Below are positions 53,521-63,900 of a stretch of DNA of 64,000 nucleotides, in pieces (the stretch's first letter is position 1; every line of letters begins with the position of its first letter). A model generated the notes under the pieces. That model was not told the DNA's origin, searched no databases, and was given only the letters and a program-made list of their open reading frames with translations. Both the position numbers and the translations under genes were made by a program. Source of the DNA: Chaenocephalus aceratus (lineage: Eukaryota > Chordata > Actinopteri > Perciformes > Channichthyidae); the NCBI GenBank assembly GCA_023974075.1, contig CM043785.1, forward strand, positions 20,467,169 to 20,531,168, read 5' to 3'.

Positions 53521-54325
53521 GGGACTGTGGCAGCTGGGGCCACATCTGGGTCTGGAACCAAGGCTGCTGGGACCGGGACTGGGGCCAGAATTGAAGCCAG
53601 AATCCTGGCTGAAAGGTCCGGTTCTGGAGCCGGAAACATGGCTGTAAAGTCCGGTTCTGGAGCCGGAAACATGGCTGTCAAGTTCGGTTCCGGAGCAGGG
53701 ACCATGGCTGCTGGGACCGGCACTGGAGCCGGAACCATGGCTGCTGGGCAGGGAACCGGAACACGGATCCATGGCTGTGTGGGGTGGTACTGGAGCACGG
53801 TACCATGGCTATGTGGGATGGTACTGGGGCACGGAACCATGGCTGCTGGGGCCAGAACTGGGTCCGTAACCATGGCTGCTGGGGCTGAACTGGTTCTGGA
53901 ACCCTGGCCCTTTGGGCTTGTGCTGCCAACCTGGCCTTGCGACCCCTTCCTTTAGGAGCCGTCTGGAGGCTCCGTGGACCTCCAAAGGCCAGACGAGTAC
54001 CAGCGAATGGCTCCTGGACAGTAGAAAACACTGGGTGAGAAGCAGGGGCTGACGCCAGACGGACCACACCAATGCGTGTGGTGTCAAAACAGGAGTTGGG
54101 AGACCTGGGTCTGTCAGGACCGGGAAAACAAATTGTGAGGTAATCCAAAAGCCTGGCAGGTAAGAATTTCACCAAACTTTGATTCCTCAGTGTAAGGTGG
54201 ACTGCTTCTGCCAGAGCAGCATCTCACTGCTGAACCCTGACCGCTCCTATCCATTGATCAGAGCAGGTAGCCAAAGAAAACGTAAAATCCAATAATTCCT
54301 GCTCAAAAGGATCTGCTGGGCCCAT
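53520..54325 (-). pseudogene. Gag-like leader of pol-less LTR element
   Basis: From the ATG at 54325 (MGPADPFEQELLDF) the frame meets a TGA after about 33 codons. One base later it reopens (AALAEAVHLTLRNQ, then VKFLPARLLDYLT) and runs to APKGRGRKARLAAQAQRARV and glutamine/proline repeats (PQQPW, PVPVPAAMVP). Copy 2 starts similarly (MDPADSAF) and shares the basic RRRRKAKLAA segment. No CCHC or capsid motif is evident, so the Gag label rests on position and the MDPAD-type start shared with Gypsy gag. Confidence 0.5.
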
Positions 54326-54452
54326 ACTTGAGGTCGGGTTGTAATGTTACGATGTGTGAAGCAGGTAGGACCCAAATGCAGATTAACGTAAAAATAATTC
54401 CTTTATTCCAAGGCTATACTGACAAATACCGAACAGAACACTCACCGAGGAC

Positions 54453-56576
54453 TTTTTTTTTTTTTTTTTTATTAGAAAATTCACAATTCAACATTTTCAA
54501 TTTTTTAAAACAATCAAACATAATAATCATTCATAACATGACAAAAATAAAAGAAGCTTAATGCAATTAGCCAAGAGAAGATTGCCAAAAAACAAAAAAT
54601 TGGATCTTACTTGAATATCCCATCATAGTTAACAAAAATACAAAATCAGAATACGAGAAACAAAAAAGCACTGCTATCAGGCAATCATTTATATGACACA
54701 TACTCCACACTTTTCACGTTTCACACTAGACCTGTTAGCCAACACTGTCATACCTACACTGAAAAAAGGTTTTCGAGCTGTACTCCATCCAATTTATAAT
54801 TCTCCTTTCATTCAATTTAACATTATTTGTTTTATTTTTTCAAATAATAATTTGTTTTTCAATATATTTTTTGAATGAAAATATTTTTAATTCAGAGCTC
54901 AACTAAGAAATATCCGTTTTGACGAATATACAATTTTAACAGAAAGCTATAAAACAGGACCGTCTTCACACAACCCAGGCCGCCCAGGAAGAGAGTCATT
55001 TCTCAGCACGACAGATCTTTTCCTTTCACTGGTTGCTTTCCCGAGCTCCCCCTCTGTTGTACCCGCTCTCCTTTTCTCCACCTCCCTCTCCTTGTCCGAT
55101 TTTCGTCTAGCAATCAGCCCGGCGTTCTCCGCTGAGGTCGTCTTCTTCTTCTCCTCCTCCTCGCACCTGTTTCTTCTCGTGCCTCGGCCCCTCTGCTCAT
55201 CATTAGGGCTCCCGAAGACCATGGCGCCCCTAGGGTCCTCCCCCAGCTCTCCCGCCTCCATTCCGGAAGCCTCCGAGATGTCTTCCACCTCCTCAGGACT
55301 CCAAAACGTATTTCCCCCCTCCGCTGCTCCCGTCGCCGCCTCTGTTGCTTCCATCGGCGCCTCCGCCGCCCTGCCTGGCACTTTTCTTGCTCTTCTCCAC
55401 GTTTGGTGCTTTCTCTTCCATCACCGAAGCCCCCGAGATGTCCTCCACCACTGGACCTTCATCTTCGCTGCTGATCTGCTCATGGGGTCTTTTCTTTGCC
55501 CCCTCGTCGCCTTCACCCCCCTCTTCTTCCTCCTCCTCATCTTCTTCCTCCTCGTCTTCTTCCTCCTTGTCGTCCTCCTTGTCGTCCTCCTCCTCTCTCT
55601 CCTTCTCTCCTCTCTCTCTCAGCTCCAAACCTGCACTCCCTGGCATAGTGCCCCTGCTCATAACACCTGTGGCACTTAAAGTCTGGGCATTCTCTGAAGA
55701 TGTGACCCGGCTTTATACATAACCTGCACACTGGAACCTGGCCATTGTGCAGGACCCGAAAGTACTCCGCCCCCTTCACAGTGTCGAACTTCGTGGAATA
55801 CGGCAGGGAGCGGACCTCATTGTTGAACCTCACTCTCAGGAACCTCGTGCCGTCTGCAATGTCCGAGTCTGGCCACACTCTTTTTTTAATGTCCGAGATG
55901 GGCTTAACTCCCCACTCCTCGAGCCTATTTAGTATTGTTTTATCCTGCAAATAAACAGGCAGATGCAGGAACGAGACGGTCACATCGGTGCTCATAATGT
56001 TTTTTGCATTCACCGCGGCCCCGTTTACTCTCAACCCCTCCATTAGTTTCATTTTCCCCAGGACGGTCCTCATCGTCACTTCATACTGTTCTCCCGTCAC
56101 TCTGCATCCATCCACTGTCCCACACCGTTTTGTATTCCTTTAAGCAGGTCCATCATAGACAGTGCACCTTCCACAACTACTTCCACAGTTAATTCCACAC
56201 TGTACCTCGTCCTCTCCTTCTTCCCCTCTTTTCCTTCCTCTCCTGCTTTCTTGCTCTTCTTCTTTGTCTTTGTCCTTCCTTTCATCCGCCTTGTCACTTG
56301 CCCTTCCGCCTTCCATGTTCGGCACCTCCGCAGTCCTTTCCACTCCAGCCGCTGTTGCCATCAAAACACTCGCCGCACCAGATCCCAGCACCGGTGGGGG
56401 GAGCCCGACCGGCAAGGCCGTTAGGGGAGGCCGTGCCCAGTTTTTTTGGCTTCGGTTGAAGCCCCTCCGCTGACTGAAGCCAATCGTTTTTTCAATCGTT
56501 CTCACTCACTCACTCACTCTTCCTGTTAAAGTTGCACTGAACCGTATGGAGATAAATGTGCGCGTGCAGCCTGCTG
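54453..56576 (-). mobile_element. ORF1-only LINE (HAL1-like) with poly(A) and TSD
   Basis: CGAGGAC occurs at 54446-54452 and 56577-56583. A run of T at 54453-54470 is the poly(A) tail of a minus-strand retroposon. The other LTR at 51538-51553 shows the empty site. The insert has a 5' leader, an ORF1-type protein with zinc knuckles, and a 490-bp 3' region, but no endonuclease or RT. Its complete TSD and tail mean the copied RNA itself lacked ORF2. Confidence 0.85.
54947..56361 (-). pseudogene. L1/Tx1-like ORF1 protein with two CCHC knuckles
   Basis: Starts MATAAGVERTAEVPNMEGGR at 56361, then a charged K/E/D region, a segment with VEVVVEGALSMMDLL, an RRM-like fold (55700-56100: GCRVTGEQYEVTMRTVLGKM, VTVSFLHLPVYLQDK, WPDSDIADGTRFLRVRF) and knuckles CRLCIKPGHIFRECP and CHRCYEQGHYARECR. 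A glutamate/aspartate tract and a C-terminal EEVEDISEASGMEAGELG-like region follow. At least two frameshifts (about 56230 and 55600) break it. RNA-binding nucleocapsid-like role in L1/Tx1 elements. Confidence 0.8.
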
Positions 56577-56844
56577 CGAGGACAAGCCAATACACAAGAC
56601 AACCCGACAAAGAGAGACAGAAAACCCAGAACTTAAATACACCCAGGACTAATCACATAAACACGAGACAGGTGAGGAGGGAGGAGAAAACACATAGGTA
56701 CCAGGTGAACACAATTGGGTAATCAGAGAGGGAAACCGACAGAAAGCAAACAGGCAGGCTGAACACTTTACAAAAATAAAACAGGAAACCCAAAGATAGA
56801 AAAGGATAAGAAAAATACCAACACAGACAAATCCTAACAGAAAG

Positions 56845-57265
56845 ACTGACTCAATTGCTCCTTTCTCATGCTAGAAAAAGAGAACCAATATGAAGCTCAG
56901 ACCAGACGAGTCACCACTCCACACAATGGAAAGCTAAAGGTGATAGAAAGGAAAGTGTTGACTGAAAGACTGGAGCATAATGAGAACCACCTACTCTGTC
57001 TTGCTTCTATTCGACGACCTAACGGCAGCTGGAATTGCCTTCATATTCTACATCTGTACATCAGGCACTTGTTCTCTTGTTTGCCTTTATAAGTACAGAC
57101 TGCTATTGTTCATGTTTACACAAGATATTTCGGAAAATGGGAAGCGTTTGTCTATCTTTTAAATCCTAATGGTGGAAACTGCTTTGCAAAGCAATTGAGG
57201 CCAAGGAGAGATGAAAGAAAGAGAAAAGGTCAAAAGGGGCAGTTGGATCTTTCTGTGCAACAAGT
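56845..57265. other. No recognised feature
   Basis: Short unmatched open frames only. Confidence 0.4.
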
Positions 57266-57269
57266 TTAA

Positions 57270-58200
57270 AGTGGACCTATCGTGCAAAATGCACTTTTGT
57301 ACGTATTTTATACATGAATATGTGTCCCCGGTGTTCCAGGGAAATCAAGTGTCAGAAACTACAACCCTCTCTATTTTCCTCCGTACCCAAATCTTTTAAA
57401 AACGGGGCTACAACGAGCGGATACAGATTCCATCCGAGCTGACGTCAGCCCGGAATACTGTTGTTCACACGAGACGTGTCCGATCACACGAGACCGCTCG
57501 AAAGCGCTGGAGAGGCTGTAGTACATATGCCAGGCCTGTAAGTGGTGCTGTAGTCCTGCCACAAAAGCAGCAAAGAAGACTTCCCGCGCATGGTTGCCAT
57601 GGTTTCCCTTCTGTTTATTCTCTGCTGTGGACGCTCTGGCTCTTTTTCTCCGTCCCCGAGGCAAGCGTTTGCTCCTGTTATAATTCTCTCCGGTAGTACA
57701 CCAGCAGATGACAAACACCCACCTCTCCGCCTCTTCCAAGGGACGAGGGGACCGTGCGGCAGAGTTTCAGTTAGATTTTTTTTGCCGGTCAACATGTTTG
57801 TCAAAGTTTAAATCTTCCGGACAAAATTAGAAAAGTGCCGGTCAAAGGTCTTCTTTGTTATTTATTGAGCTTTAAAACAAATGAATAACGACTCTATATA
57901 ATCATATCAAAATAAAACACGGAGGACAAAGCCTCTCTTTTCCAGCCCAGCAGCTGATCTCAGAGCACGTTCCCCTCTCCTGCTGGAAGGGGGCGTGGTC
58001 AGCTGCAGCTAATTTGCATTAAAGCTACGTCACAGAATCAGCCTTTGCAAAAACAGGGCTGGAAAGAGCAAATAGAGCGAAATGAGGCGTGGCTAAAATG
58101 CATGATCTGTTTGGTATTTTGAAAAAAAAACGTCACAGACATATTTTATATAGGTATGGCCCTACAATATATTTTTCAAATATAGCATGATAGGTCCACT
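57270..58200. mobile_element. TTAA-flanked MITE
   Basis: TTAA at 57266-57269 and 58201-58204 flanks inverted ends AGTGGACCTATC(G/A)TGC. TTAA targets are used by piggyBac and Kolobok elements; the ends alone do not decide which. The 931-bp interior has no transposase. Confidence 0.85.
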
Positions 58201-58204
58201 TTAA

Positions 58205-58577
58205 GATAATATTTTAAAATAATCTCCTGTTTACACGTTCCTTAATTGAGGAGCTGATCCGCCACAATATCCCTTACTTATGACAAAAACAAACAAAACA
58301 ATTATGTTTGATTAATATATATTTTGTAGTGGTGTATAAAATAAACCCAAACGTTACTGTGAAATGAATAATCAAGCACTCTGTTAATGTTGGAGAACAG
58401 GACCTTGGCTATGAGTTTTCCAGTCTCACCACTTATCTCCTGCGATTGTGGGAATAAATATTGAGGAGAATGTGGGAATAAAACATCCAGATTAACTGAG
58501 ATTCACAGCTGGAAGCCTTGAGCTACAATGTTGTGTCTCGTCAGATTTGTTAATATTATTTCTCTGTTAGTTTATAT
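58205..58577. other. No recognised feature
   Basis: AT-rich flank before the second Gypsy LTR. Confidence 0.4.
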
Positions 58578-58887
58578 TGTCAAGTCCGTGTCTGCCATTT
58601 CCTGTTTTACTTTGTTATTTCCTTTCTCATTTTAGGTAGTTCGACTCCTACCTTGTCAGTATGTTCACTGACCTGATTACCTGCCCCGCCCTTATTGTTT
58701 GCACCTGTGGAGTCCCTTGTATGTGTATATATTCTGTGTGTTCCCTGTGCCAAGTGCCAGATCGTTTTTGAACCTTGTGAATGGATTACCTTGCTTATCA
58801 CCACAGTAACAACCTTTTTTTGAATCATCTTTTGTCTGGAGTCGTGCATTTGGGTCCTTTCAGTTTTTGTGTGCTCCAGTCTTAACA
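58578..58887 (+). repeat. 5' LTR of second Gypsy element
   Basis: Begins TGTCAAGTCC and ends CAGTCTTAACA, directly followed by a primer-site-like TTACGATCTGGCCAAC and the gag ATG at 58906. The left boundary is inferred from the TG start; the partner LTR is outside the window. Confidence 0.65.
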
Positions 58888-58905
58888 TTACGATCTGGCC
58901 AACAA

Positions 58906-59760
58906 ATGGACTCAGCCGACTCTCAAACCCTGAGAGCAGCGCTTTGCTCTCAGGCTCAACGTCTGCGGCAGCAGGAGGATAACATGAAGGACATAAACCA
59001 GGGAGTAATGACCCTGACTAACAGCCAGAGTGAGTTTCGTGGTGCAGTTACGACGCAAATCAATCACCTGGCTGAACAGCTCCAGAATGTACTCACACAT
59101 TTGGATCATGTGCACGCCGCTCCTTCAGATGTGGCTGCCCCAGCTCCAGAGCCTACAGCTGTTTTTCCCATGCCAACTTCCATGATTCGTCTTGCTCCTC
59201 CTGCAAAGTGTTCGGTCGAGTCTGGTAATTGCAGTCCTTTCCTAACACAGTGTGACCTACATTTTACCTACCAGCCTGCTGCTTTCCCCAGCGATCCAGC
59301 CAAGGTGGCGTTCATTGTGTCTCACCTCACGGGAAGAGCGGAAGCCTGGGCTACGGCGGAGTGGGCACGGAAGTCTCCGGTGTGTAATTCACTACAACTA
59401 TTCACTGAGACTATAAAAAAAATCTTTGATCGAACCACACCGGGGAGAGAAGCTGCCGAGCCCTGACACAGATCTCCCAGCAGAATCAGAGTGTGGCTGA
59501 CTACGCCATTGATTTTCACACTTTGGCCACGGACAGTGGATGGAATGAAGACGCACTATATGACATGTTTTTCAGCGGACTCAGTAACTGTGTGCGGGAT
59601 CTTCTTGTTCCTCTTGATCTTCCGCCGGAGTTGAACAGTATGATCGCCTTGGCAATACGCACAGACACTCGGCTGCAAGAGCGACGGAGGGAGAAAACCA
59701 GGAAAGCGTCACCTCCGCTAGCTAAACAAGTTTTTCTACCGTGAAACCTGCTTCGTGGAA
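58906..59760 (+). pseudogene. Second Gypsy gag, N-terminal and capsid-like parts
   Basis: MDSADSQTLRAAL, a coiled segment, a proline/alanine linker, RLAPPAKCSVESGN, FLTQCDLHF, then KVAFIVSHLTGRAEAWATAE and the second part DYAIDFHTLATDSGWNEDAL, LPPELNSMIALAIRTD. One frame change near 59455 separates the parts. It is collinear with the minus-strand gag at 40072-41090, showing two related but distinct families. Confidence 0.9.
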
Positions 59761-59799
59761 CACAGAAGAGGAACCCATGCAGCTCGGAAGGGCCAGGCT

Positions 59800-60250
59800 G
59801 TCTCCCGAGGAGAAGCAGCGGCGTCTCCCGAGGAGAAGCAGCGGCGTCTCCGGGAGCGTTTATGTTTCTACTGTGGGAAGCAGGGACATTTCCTGGGAGC
59901 CTGCCCGTTAAAAGATGGGGCTCACCAGTAAAACGGAGGGTGCTGGTGAGCCGACTGACAACCGCAGAATTCCCTTCACATTCCATGACCCAAGTTGAGG
60001 TTAGTAATAATGAGCACAGCATAGGTTTGAAAGTACTTGTAGATTCAGGGGCTGACGCTAATCTAATGGACTGGGGGTTAGCTAAACATTTGAAAATTGC
60101 CTCCGTGTCATTGACTCAGACACTTGAGGCTAGCGCTCTTGATGGTACTCTCATGTGCAAAGTGACTCATAGAACCATGCCTTTTAAAATAACTATTGAT
60201 CATGAACACTCAGAGCATATGACTTTCCATTTGTTTGATTCTGCACAACA
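59800..60250 (+). pseudogene. Second Gypsy zinc knuckle and protease
   Basis: A 24-bp duplication (CTCCCGAGGAGAAGCAGCGG at about 59803 and 59827) precedes a knuckle CFYCGKQGHFLGACPLK (59855-59910). The protease follows with VLVDSGADANLMD, LDGTLMCKVTH and [16 protein letters not shown] small deletion near 60260 changes the frame before the NPHIDWR block. Confidence 0.88.
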
Positions 60251-60262
60251 TGCAGTAATTGG

Positions 60263-61406
60263 ATGTGTAAACATAACCCTCACATTGATTGGCGGACTGG
60301 TACAGTTTTGGGGTGGGGAAGCGACTGCACTCATTCGTGTTTCAGGGGTAAAACTACTGAAACTGTTAGAGAGCCCATTATAGACACTGACAGGGAAGAT
60401 GAAAATAACCAAGACTCAGACTTCCCCGACCTTTCAAAGGTGCCCAGCTGCTACCGAGATCTCAAGGAGGTGTTCAATAAAACTAAAGCGACATCTCTTC
60501 CTCCTCATCGCGCCTATGACTGCGCCATCGATCTCCTGCCTGGGTCCCCCTTGCCAAAGGGAAGACTGTACTCTCTCTCAGCTACAGAGAGAGCGTCTAT
60601 GAGGGAGTACATAGACGGCTCTCTCAAAACAGGCCTCATCCGTCCCTCGTCATCTCCCGCCGGAGCTGGATTTTTCTTCGTCGGGAAGAAGGATGGATCC
60701 CTGAGACCCTGCATCAACTACAGCCCCCTAAACGACAACCATTAAGAACAGGTACCCCCTTCAACTTAGGACCTCAGCGTTTGAACTTTTGGAAGGTGCT
60801 AGAGTTTATTCAAAACTTGACCTGCGTAACGCTTACCACTTGGTAAGGATACGGGAGAGGGACGAGTGAAAGACTGGTTTTAACACTCCAAGCGGACATT
60901 ATGATATCTGGTGATGCCATTTGGTCTAACAAACGCACCTGCCGTTTTTCAGGCTCTCATAAATGATGTGTTGAGGGAGTTTTTGAATCATTTTGTTTTT
61001 GTCTATCTTGATGATATGTAGATTTTTTCCCGTGATGAAGATTCACACGTTTCACATGTTCGCCAAGTATTAAGAAAGTTGTTGGACAATCAACTTTATG
61101 TTAAGGCTGAAAAAATGAGTTCCACGTCAGTTCCACTGCATTTCTGGGTTTCATCCTGGGTCCTGACCAGATAATGATGGATCCTGCTAAAGTGACTGCT
61201 GTGGCTGATTGGCCTCTTCCAGGAAGAAAGTCCAACAGTTCCTTGGATTTGCTAACTTCTACGGGAAGTTTGTTAGGAATTTTAGTGCTATTGCCGCACC
61301 TATGCATGTACTCACCTCTCCTTCTGTTCAGTTTGTGTGGACCCCACAGGCAGACCAAGCTTTCCAGAAGCTAAAGAAAGTGTTCACAACAGCTCCTATA
61401 CTTACC
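60263..61406 (+). pseudogene. Second Gypsy reverse transcriptase, decayed and truncated
   Basis: RT starts [20 protein letters not shown] and continues [20 protein letters not shown] to NYSPLND, where a one-base change stops the frame at 60745. Later blocks in shifting frames: [43 protein letters not shown] followed by a stop, and [20 protein letters not shown]. It ends at TTAPILT where the LTR of another element begins at 61407. Confidence 0.9.
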
Positions 61407-61797
61407 TGTCAGGATTCTCATGTTTTGTCACGTTTGTAGTTTTGTATGTCTGGTTATGGGTATTTTCCTCCTTGTATATTGTCTGGTCTTTTTCCCTGTG
61501 TTTTTCCTCCCGTCGTTAGTTTCCCTGGTGTGTCTAGTTGTCTGATTGTTTTCACCTGTCACTCCTTGTGTGTCTCCTGTGCTCATCAGTGTTGGCCCCG
61601 CCCCTGATTGTTCCCACCTGTGTCTAGTTACCCTGTGTTTAAATCCCCCTGTCTCCCAGTGTTCAGTGTCGGTTCGTCTTGTGATTTGGTTTGTCCTCTG
61701 TGAGTGTTCTGTCTGTGTGTATATATAGCCTTGAAATAAAGGAATTATTTTTACTTTAATCTGCATTTGGGTCCTACCTGCTTCACACACCGTAACA
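61407..61797 (+). repeat. 5' LTR of copy 2
   Basis: 391 bp, TGTCAGG...CGTAACA. Its 3' third (AATAAAGGAATTATTTTTAC, then CTGCATTTGGGTCCTACCTG) is the reverse complement of the ends at 50520-50580 and 54355-54410. TATATATAG at 61720-61728 and AATAAA at 61735 could be promoter and polyadenylation signals. Confidence 0.85.
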
Positions 61798-61814
61798 TTA
61801 CGAACCGACCAAAG

Positions 61815-63624
61815 ATGGACCCAGCGGATTCAGCTTTTTTGATGCCACAGGCGGCTGCTAAGAGAAGGAGGCGCAAAGCCAAGCTAGCAGCCATGCCTCA
61901 ATGCTCCAGTACCGGCCCACGCAGCTTTGCGTCCATACTGGATTACCTGGCTTACACAGCCAGGTTCCAGGCTTCCGCTCCGGACCTTACAGCCAGGTTT
62001 CCGGCCCCAGCTGCCACAGTCCCATCTCAAGTTTCCTCTCGAGTCCCCTCTGGAGTCCCCTCTGGAGTCCCCTCTGGAGTCCCCTCTGGAGTCCCCTCTG
62101 GAGTTCCCTCTGGAGTTCCCTCTGGAGTTCCCTCTCCAGTCCCCTCTGGAGTCCCCTCTGGAGTTCCCTCTCCAGTCCCCTCTCCAGTCCCCTCTCGAGT
62201 CCCCTCTCGAGTCCCCTCTCGAGTTCCCTCCTCTAGTCCCTCCTTTAGTCCCTCCTCTAGTCCCTCCTTTAGTCCCTGCTCTAGTCCCTGCTTTAGGTCC
62301 CCTCGCGAGTCCCCTCTCGAGTTCCCTTCTCTAGTCCCATCTCTAGTCCCTCCTCTAGTCACTTCTCGAGTCCCCTCTCGAGTCCCCTCTCCAGTTCCCT
62401 CTCCAGTTCCCTCCTCTAGTCCCTCCTTTAGTCCCTGCTCTCGTCCCTCCTCTAGTTCCCCTCGCGAGTCCCCTCTCGAGTTCCCTTCTCTAGTTACTCC
62501 TCTAGTCCCTCCTCTAGTCCCTCCTCTAGTCCCCTCTCTAGTTCCCCTCTCGAGTCTCCTCTCGAGTCCCCTCTCGAGTCCCCTCTCGAGTTCCCCCTTG
62601 GTTCCCCTCTCGAGTCTCCTCTCGAGTCTCCTCTCGGGTCCCTATTCCGGGTCCTGTCCCGTTGGGGGCTCCGTCGACTACTCTCCTGCCGGGGGTCCTG
62701 CCAACCCTTTGTCCTGTCCCGTTGGAGGTCCCGCCGTCTACTCTCCTGCCGGGGGTCCTGCCAGCTCCATGTCCTGTCCCGTTGGAGGTCCCGCCGTCTA
62801 CTCTCCTGCTGGGGGGCCTGCCAGCTCCTTCTCCTTTCTCGTTGGAGGTCCCGCTGTCCACTCCCCTGCCGGGGGTTCTGCCAACCCTAGGTCAGGTCTC
62901 GTTGGAGGTCCCGCCGTCTACTCCCCTGCCGGGGGTCCTGCCAACCCTATGTCCTGTCCCGTTGGAGGTCCCGCAGACTACTCTTCTGCCGGGGGTCCTG
63001 CCAACCCTTTCTCCTTTCTCGTTGGAGGTCCCGCCGTCCACTCCCCTGCCGGGGGTCCTGCCAACCCTAGGTCCGGTCTCGTTGGAGGTCCCGCCGTCTG
63101 CTCCCCTTCCGGGGGTCCTGCCAACCCTTTCTCCTGTCTCGTTGGAAGTCCCGCCGTCCACTCCCCTGCCGGGGGTCCTGCCAACCCTAGGTCCGGTCTC
63201 GTTGGAGGTCCCGCCGTCTACTCCCCTGCTGGGGGTCCTGCCAACCCTGTGTCCTGTGTCGTTGGACGTCCCGCCGTCTACTCCCTGCCGGGGGTCCTGC
63301 CAACCCTATATCCCGTGCCGTTGGAGGTGCTACCGGGGGCCCTGCCAGCCCCATGTCCAACACCTGTCTCGCCGGGGTTCCTGCCAACTCCTGGTCCACT
63401 TCCGTGGGGGATCCTGCCGAAGCCTGTCCGACCGGCTCCGGTTTCTGTCCGGCCGACACCGGTTCCTGCCCGGCCTCCGGAGCTGTCCGGTCTTCACCCT
63501 CAATCCCGGTCCCCTGAGAGCCACGGCCTTCACCCTCGATCCCGGGCCCCTGAGAGTCACGGCCTTCGCCCTCGAGCCCGGCCCCCTGACTTTCCCGGCC
63601 GCGGTGGCCTTCGCCCCTCCATAA
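61815..63624 (+). CDS. Gag-like start and proline-rich tandem-repeat frames
   Basis: The ATG at 61815 opens MDPADSAFLMPQAAAKRRRR followed by KAKLAA. After about 62000 the sequence becomes 12-bp SPLE repeats (62030-62220) and irregular L/V-P repeats. A 320-codon frame at 62662-63624 encodes 20-residue repeats (PLEVPPSTLLPGVLPTLCPV) and a proline-rich tail. The start frame and the repeat frame are not shown to be continuous. No enzyme motif is present. Confidence 0.5.
62030..62640. repeat. 12-15-bp GAGTCCCCTCT repeats
   Basis: Perfect 12-bp TGGAGTCCCCTC units at 62052-62100, degenerating into CTCTAGTCCCTC and CTCGAGTCCCCT variants. Confidence 0.94.
62640..63345. repeat. 60-bp minisatellite, copy 2 array
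   Basis: CTGCCGGGGGTCCTGCCA(A/G)C starts about 11 units at 60-bp spacing from 62688; the last is shortened by one base near 63288. Confidence 0.96.
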
Positions 63625-63639
63625 CCCCCACCTTGGACT

Positions 63640-63900
63640 CTGTCTTGCCCCCGGGCCGTCCGCCGAGTCCCCCTTCTCGGCTTCTACCTTACCCCCGGGC
63701 CGTCCACCCGAGACCCGTTCCTGGTCCTCTGCCTTGCCCCCGGGCCGTCCGCCCGAATCCCCCTTTTTGGACTCTGCCTTACCCCCGGGCCGTCCGCCCG
63801 AGACCCCTTCCTGGTCCTCTGCCTTGCCCCCGGGCCATCCGCCCGAGACCCCTTCCTGGTCCTCTGCCGTGCCCCTGGGCGGTCAGTTCAGTCCCGTCCT
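63640..63900. repeat. Proline/glycine-coding 54-63-bp repeats
   Basis: TGCC(T/C)CCCGGGCCGTCCGCC recurs near 63645, 63690, 63735, 63780 and 63825; reverse equivalents lie at 51990-52130 in copy 1. Confidence 0.88.

Larger units (their letters stand above)
50509..56839 (-). mobile_element. Pol-less LTR element with proline-rich VNTR frame, copy 1
   Basis: Both LTRs are TG...CA ended and flanked by GAAAG (50504-50508 and 56840-56844). The internal region (51811-54344) has a polypurine tract, a primer-site-like region and a short Gag-like start (MGPADPF) but no protease, RT or integrase. Instead it carries proline-rich repeats in long open frames. Copy 2 at 61407 has the same plan, so this is a family, probably mobilised by a related Gypsy element. 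Confidence 0.85.
54345..56839 (-). repeat. LTR (5'), split by ORF1-only LINE
   Basis: About 364 bp of LTR around a 2124-bp insertion with a 7-bp duplication. Confidence 0.88.

Noticed and set aside
53367..53873. Mucin-like host gene
   Set aside because: The proline/serine-rich frame lies between two LTRs with a TSD and recurs at 61900-62600, so it belongs to the LTR element.
55092..55722. Hydrophobic or serine-rich plus-strand frames (possible membrane protein)
   Set aside because: They are antisense to the acidic/lysine-rich tract of the minus-strand ORF1.
57371..57739. 122-codon minus-strand frame within the TTAA MITE
   Set aside because: No recognisable transposase motif; overlapping frames of similar length occur on both strands.
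62027..62362. GEGTPEGT repeat frame on the minus strand
   Set aside because: Antisense reading of 12-bp repeats in the LTR element.
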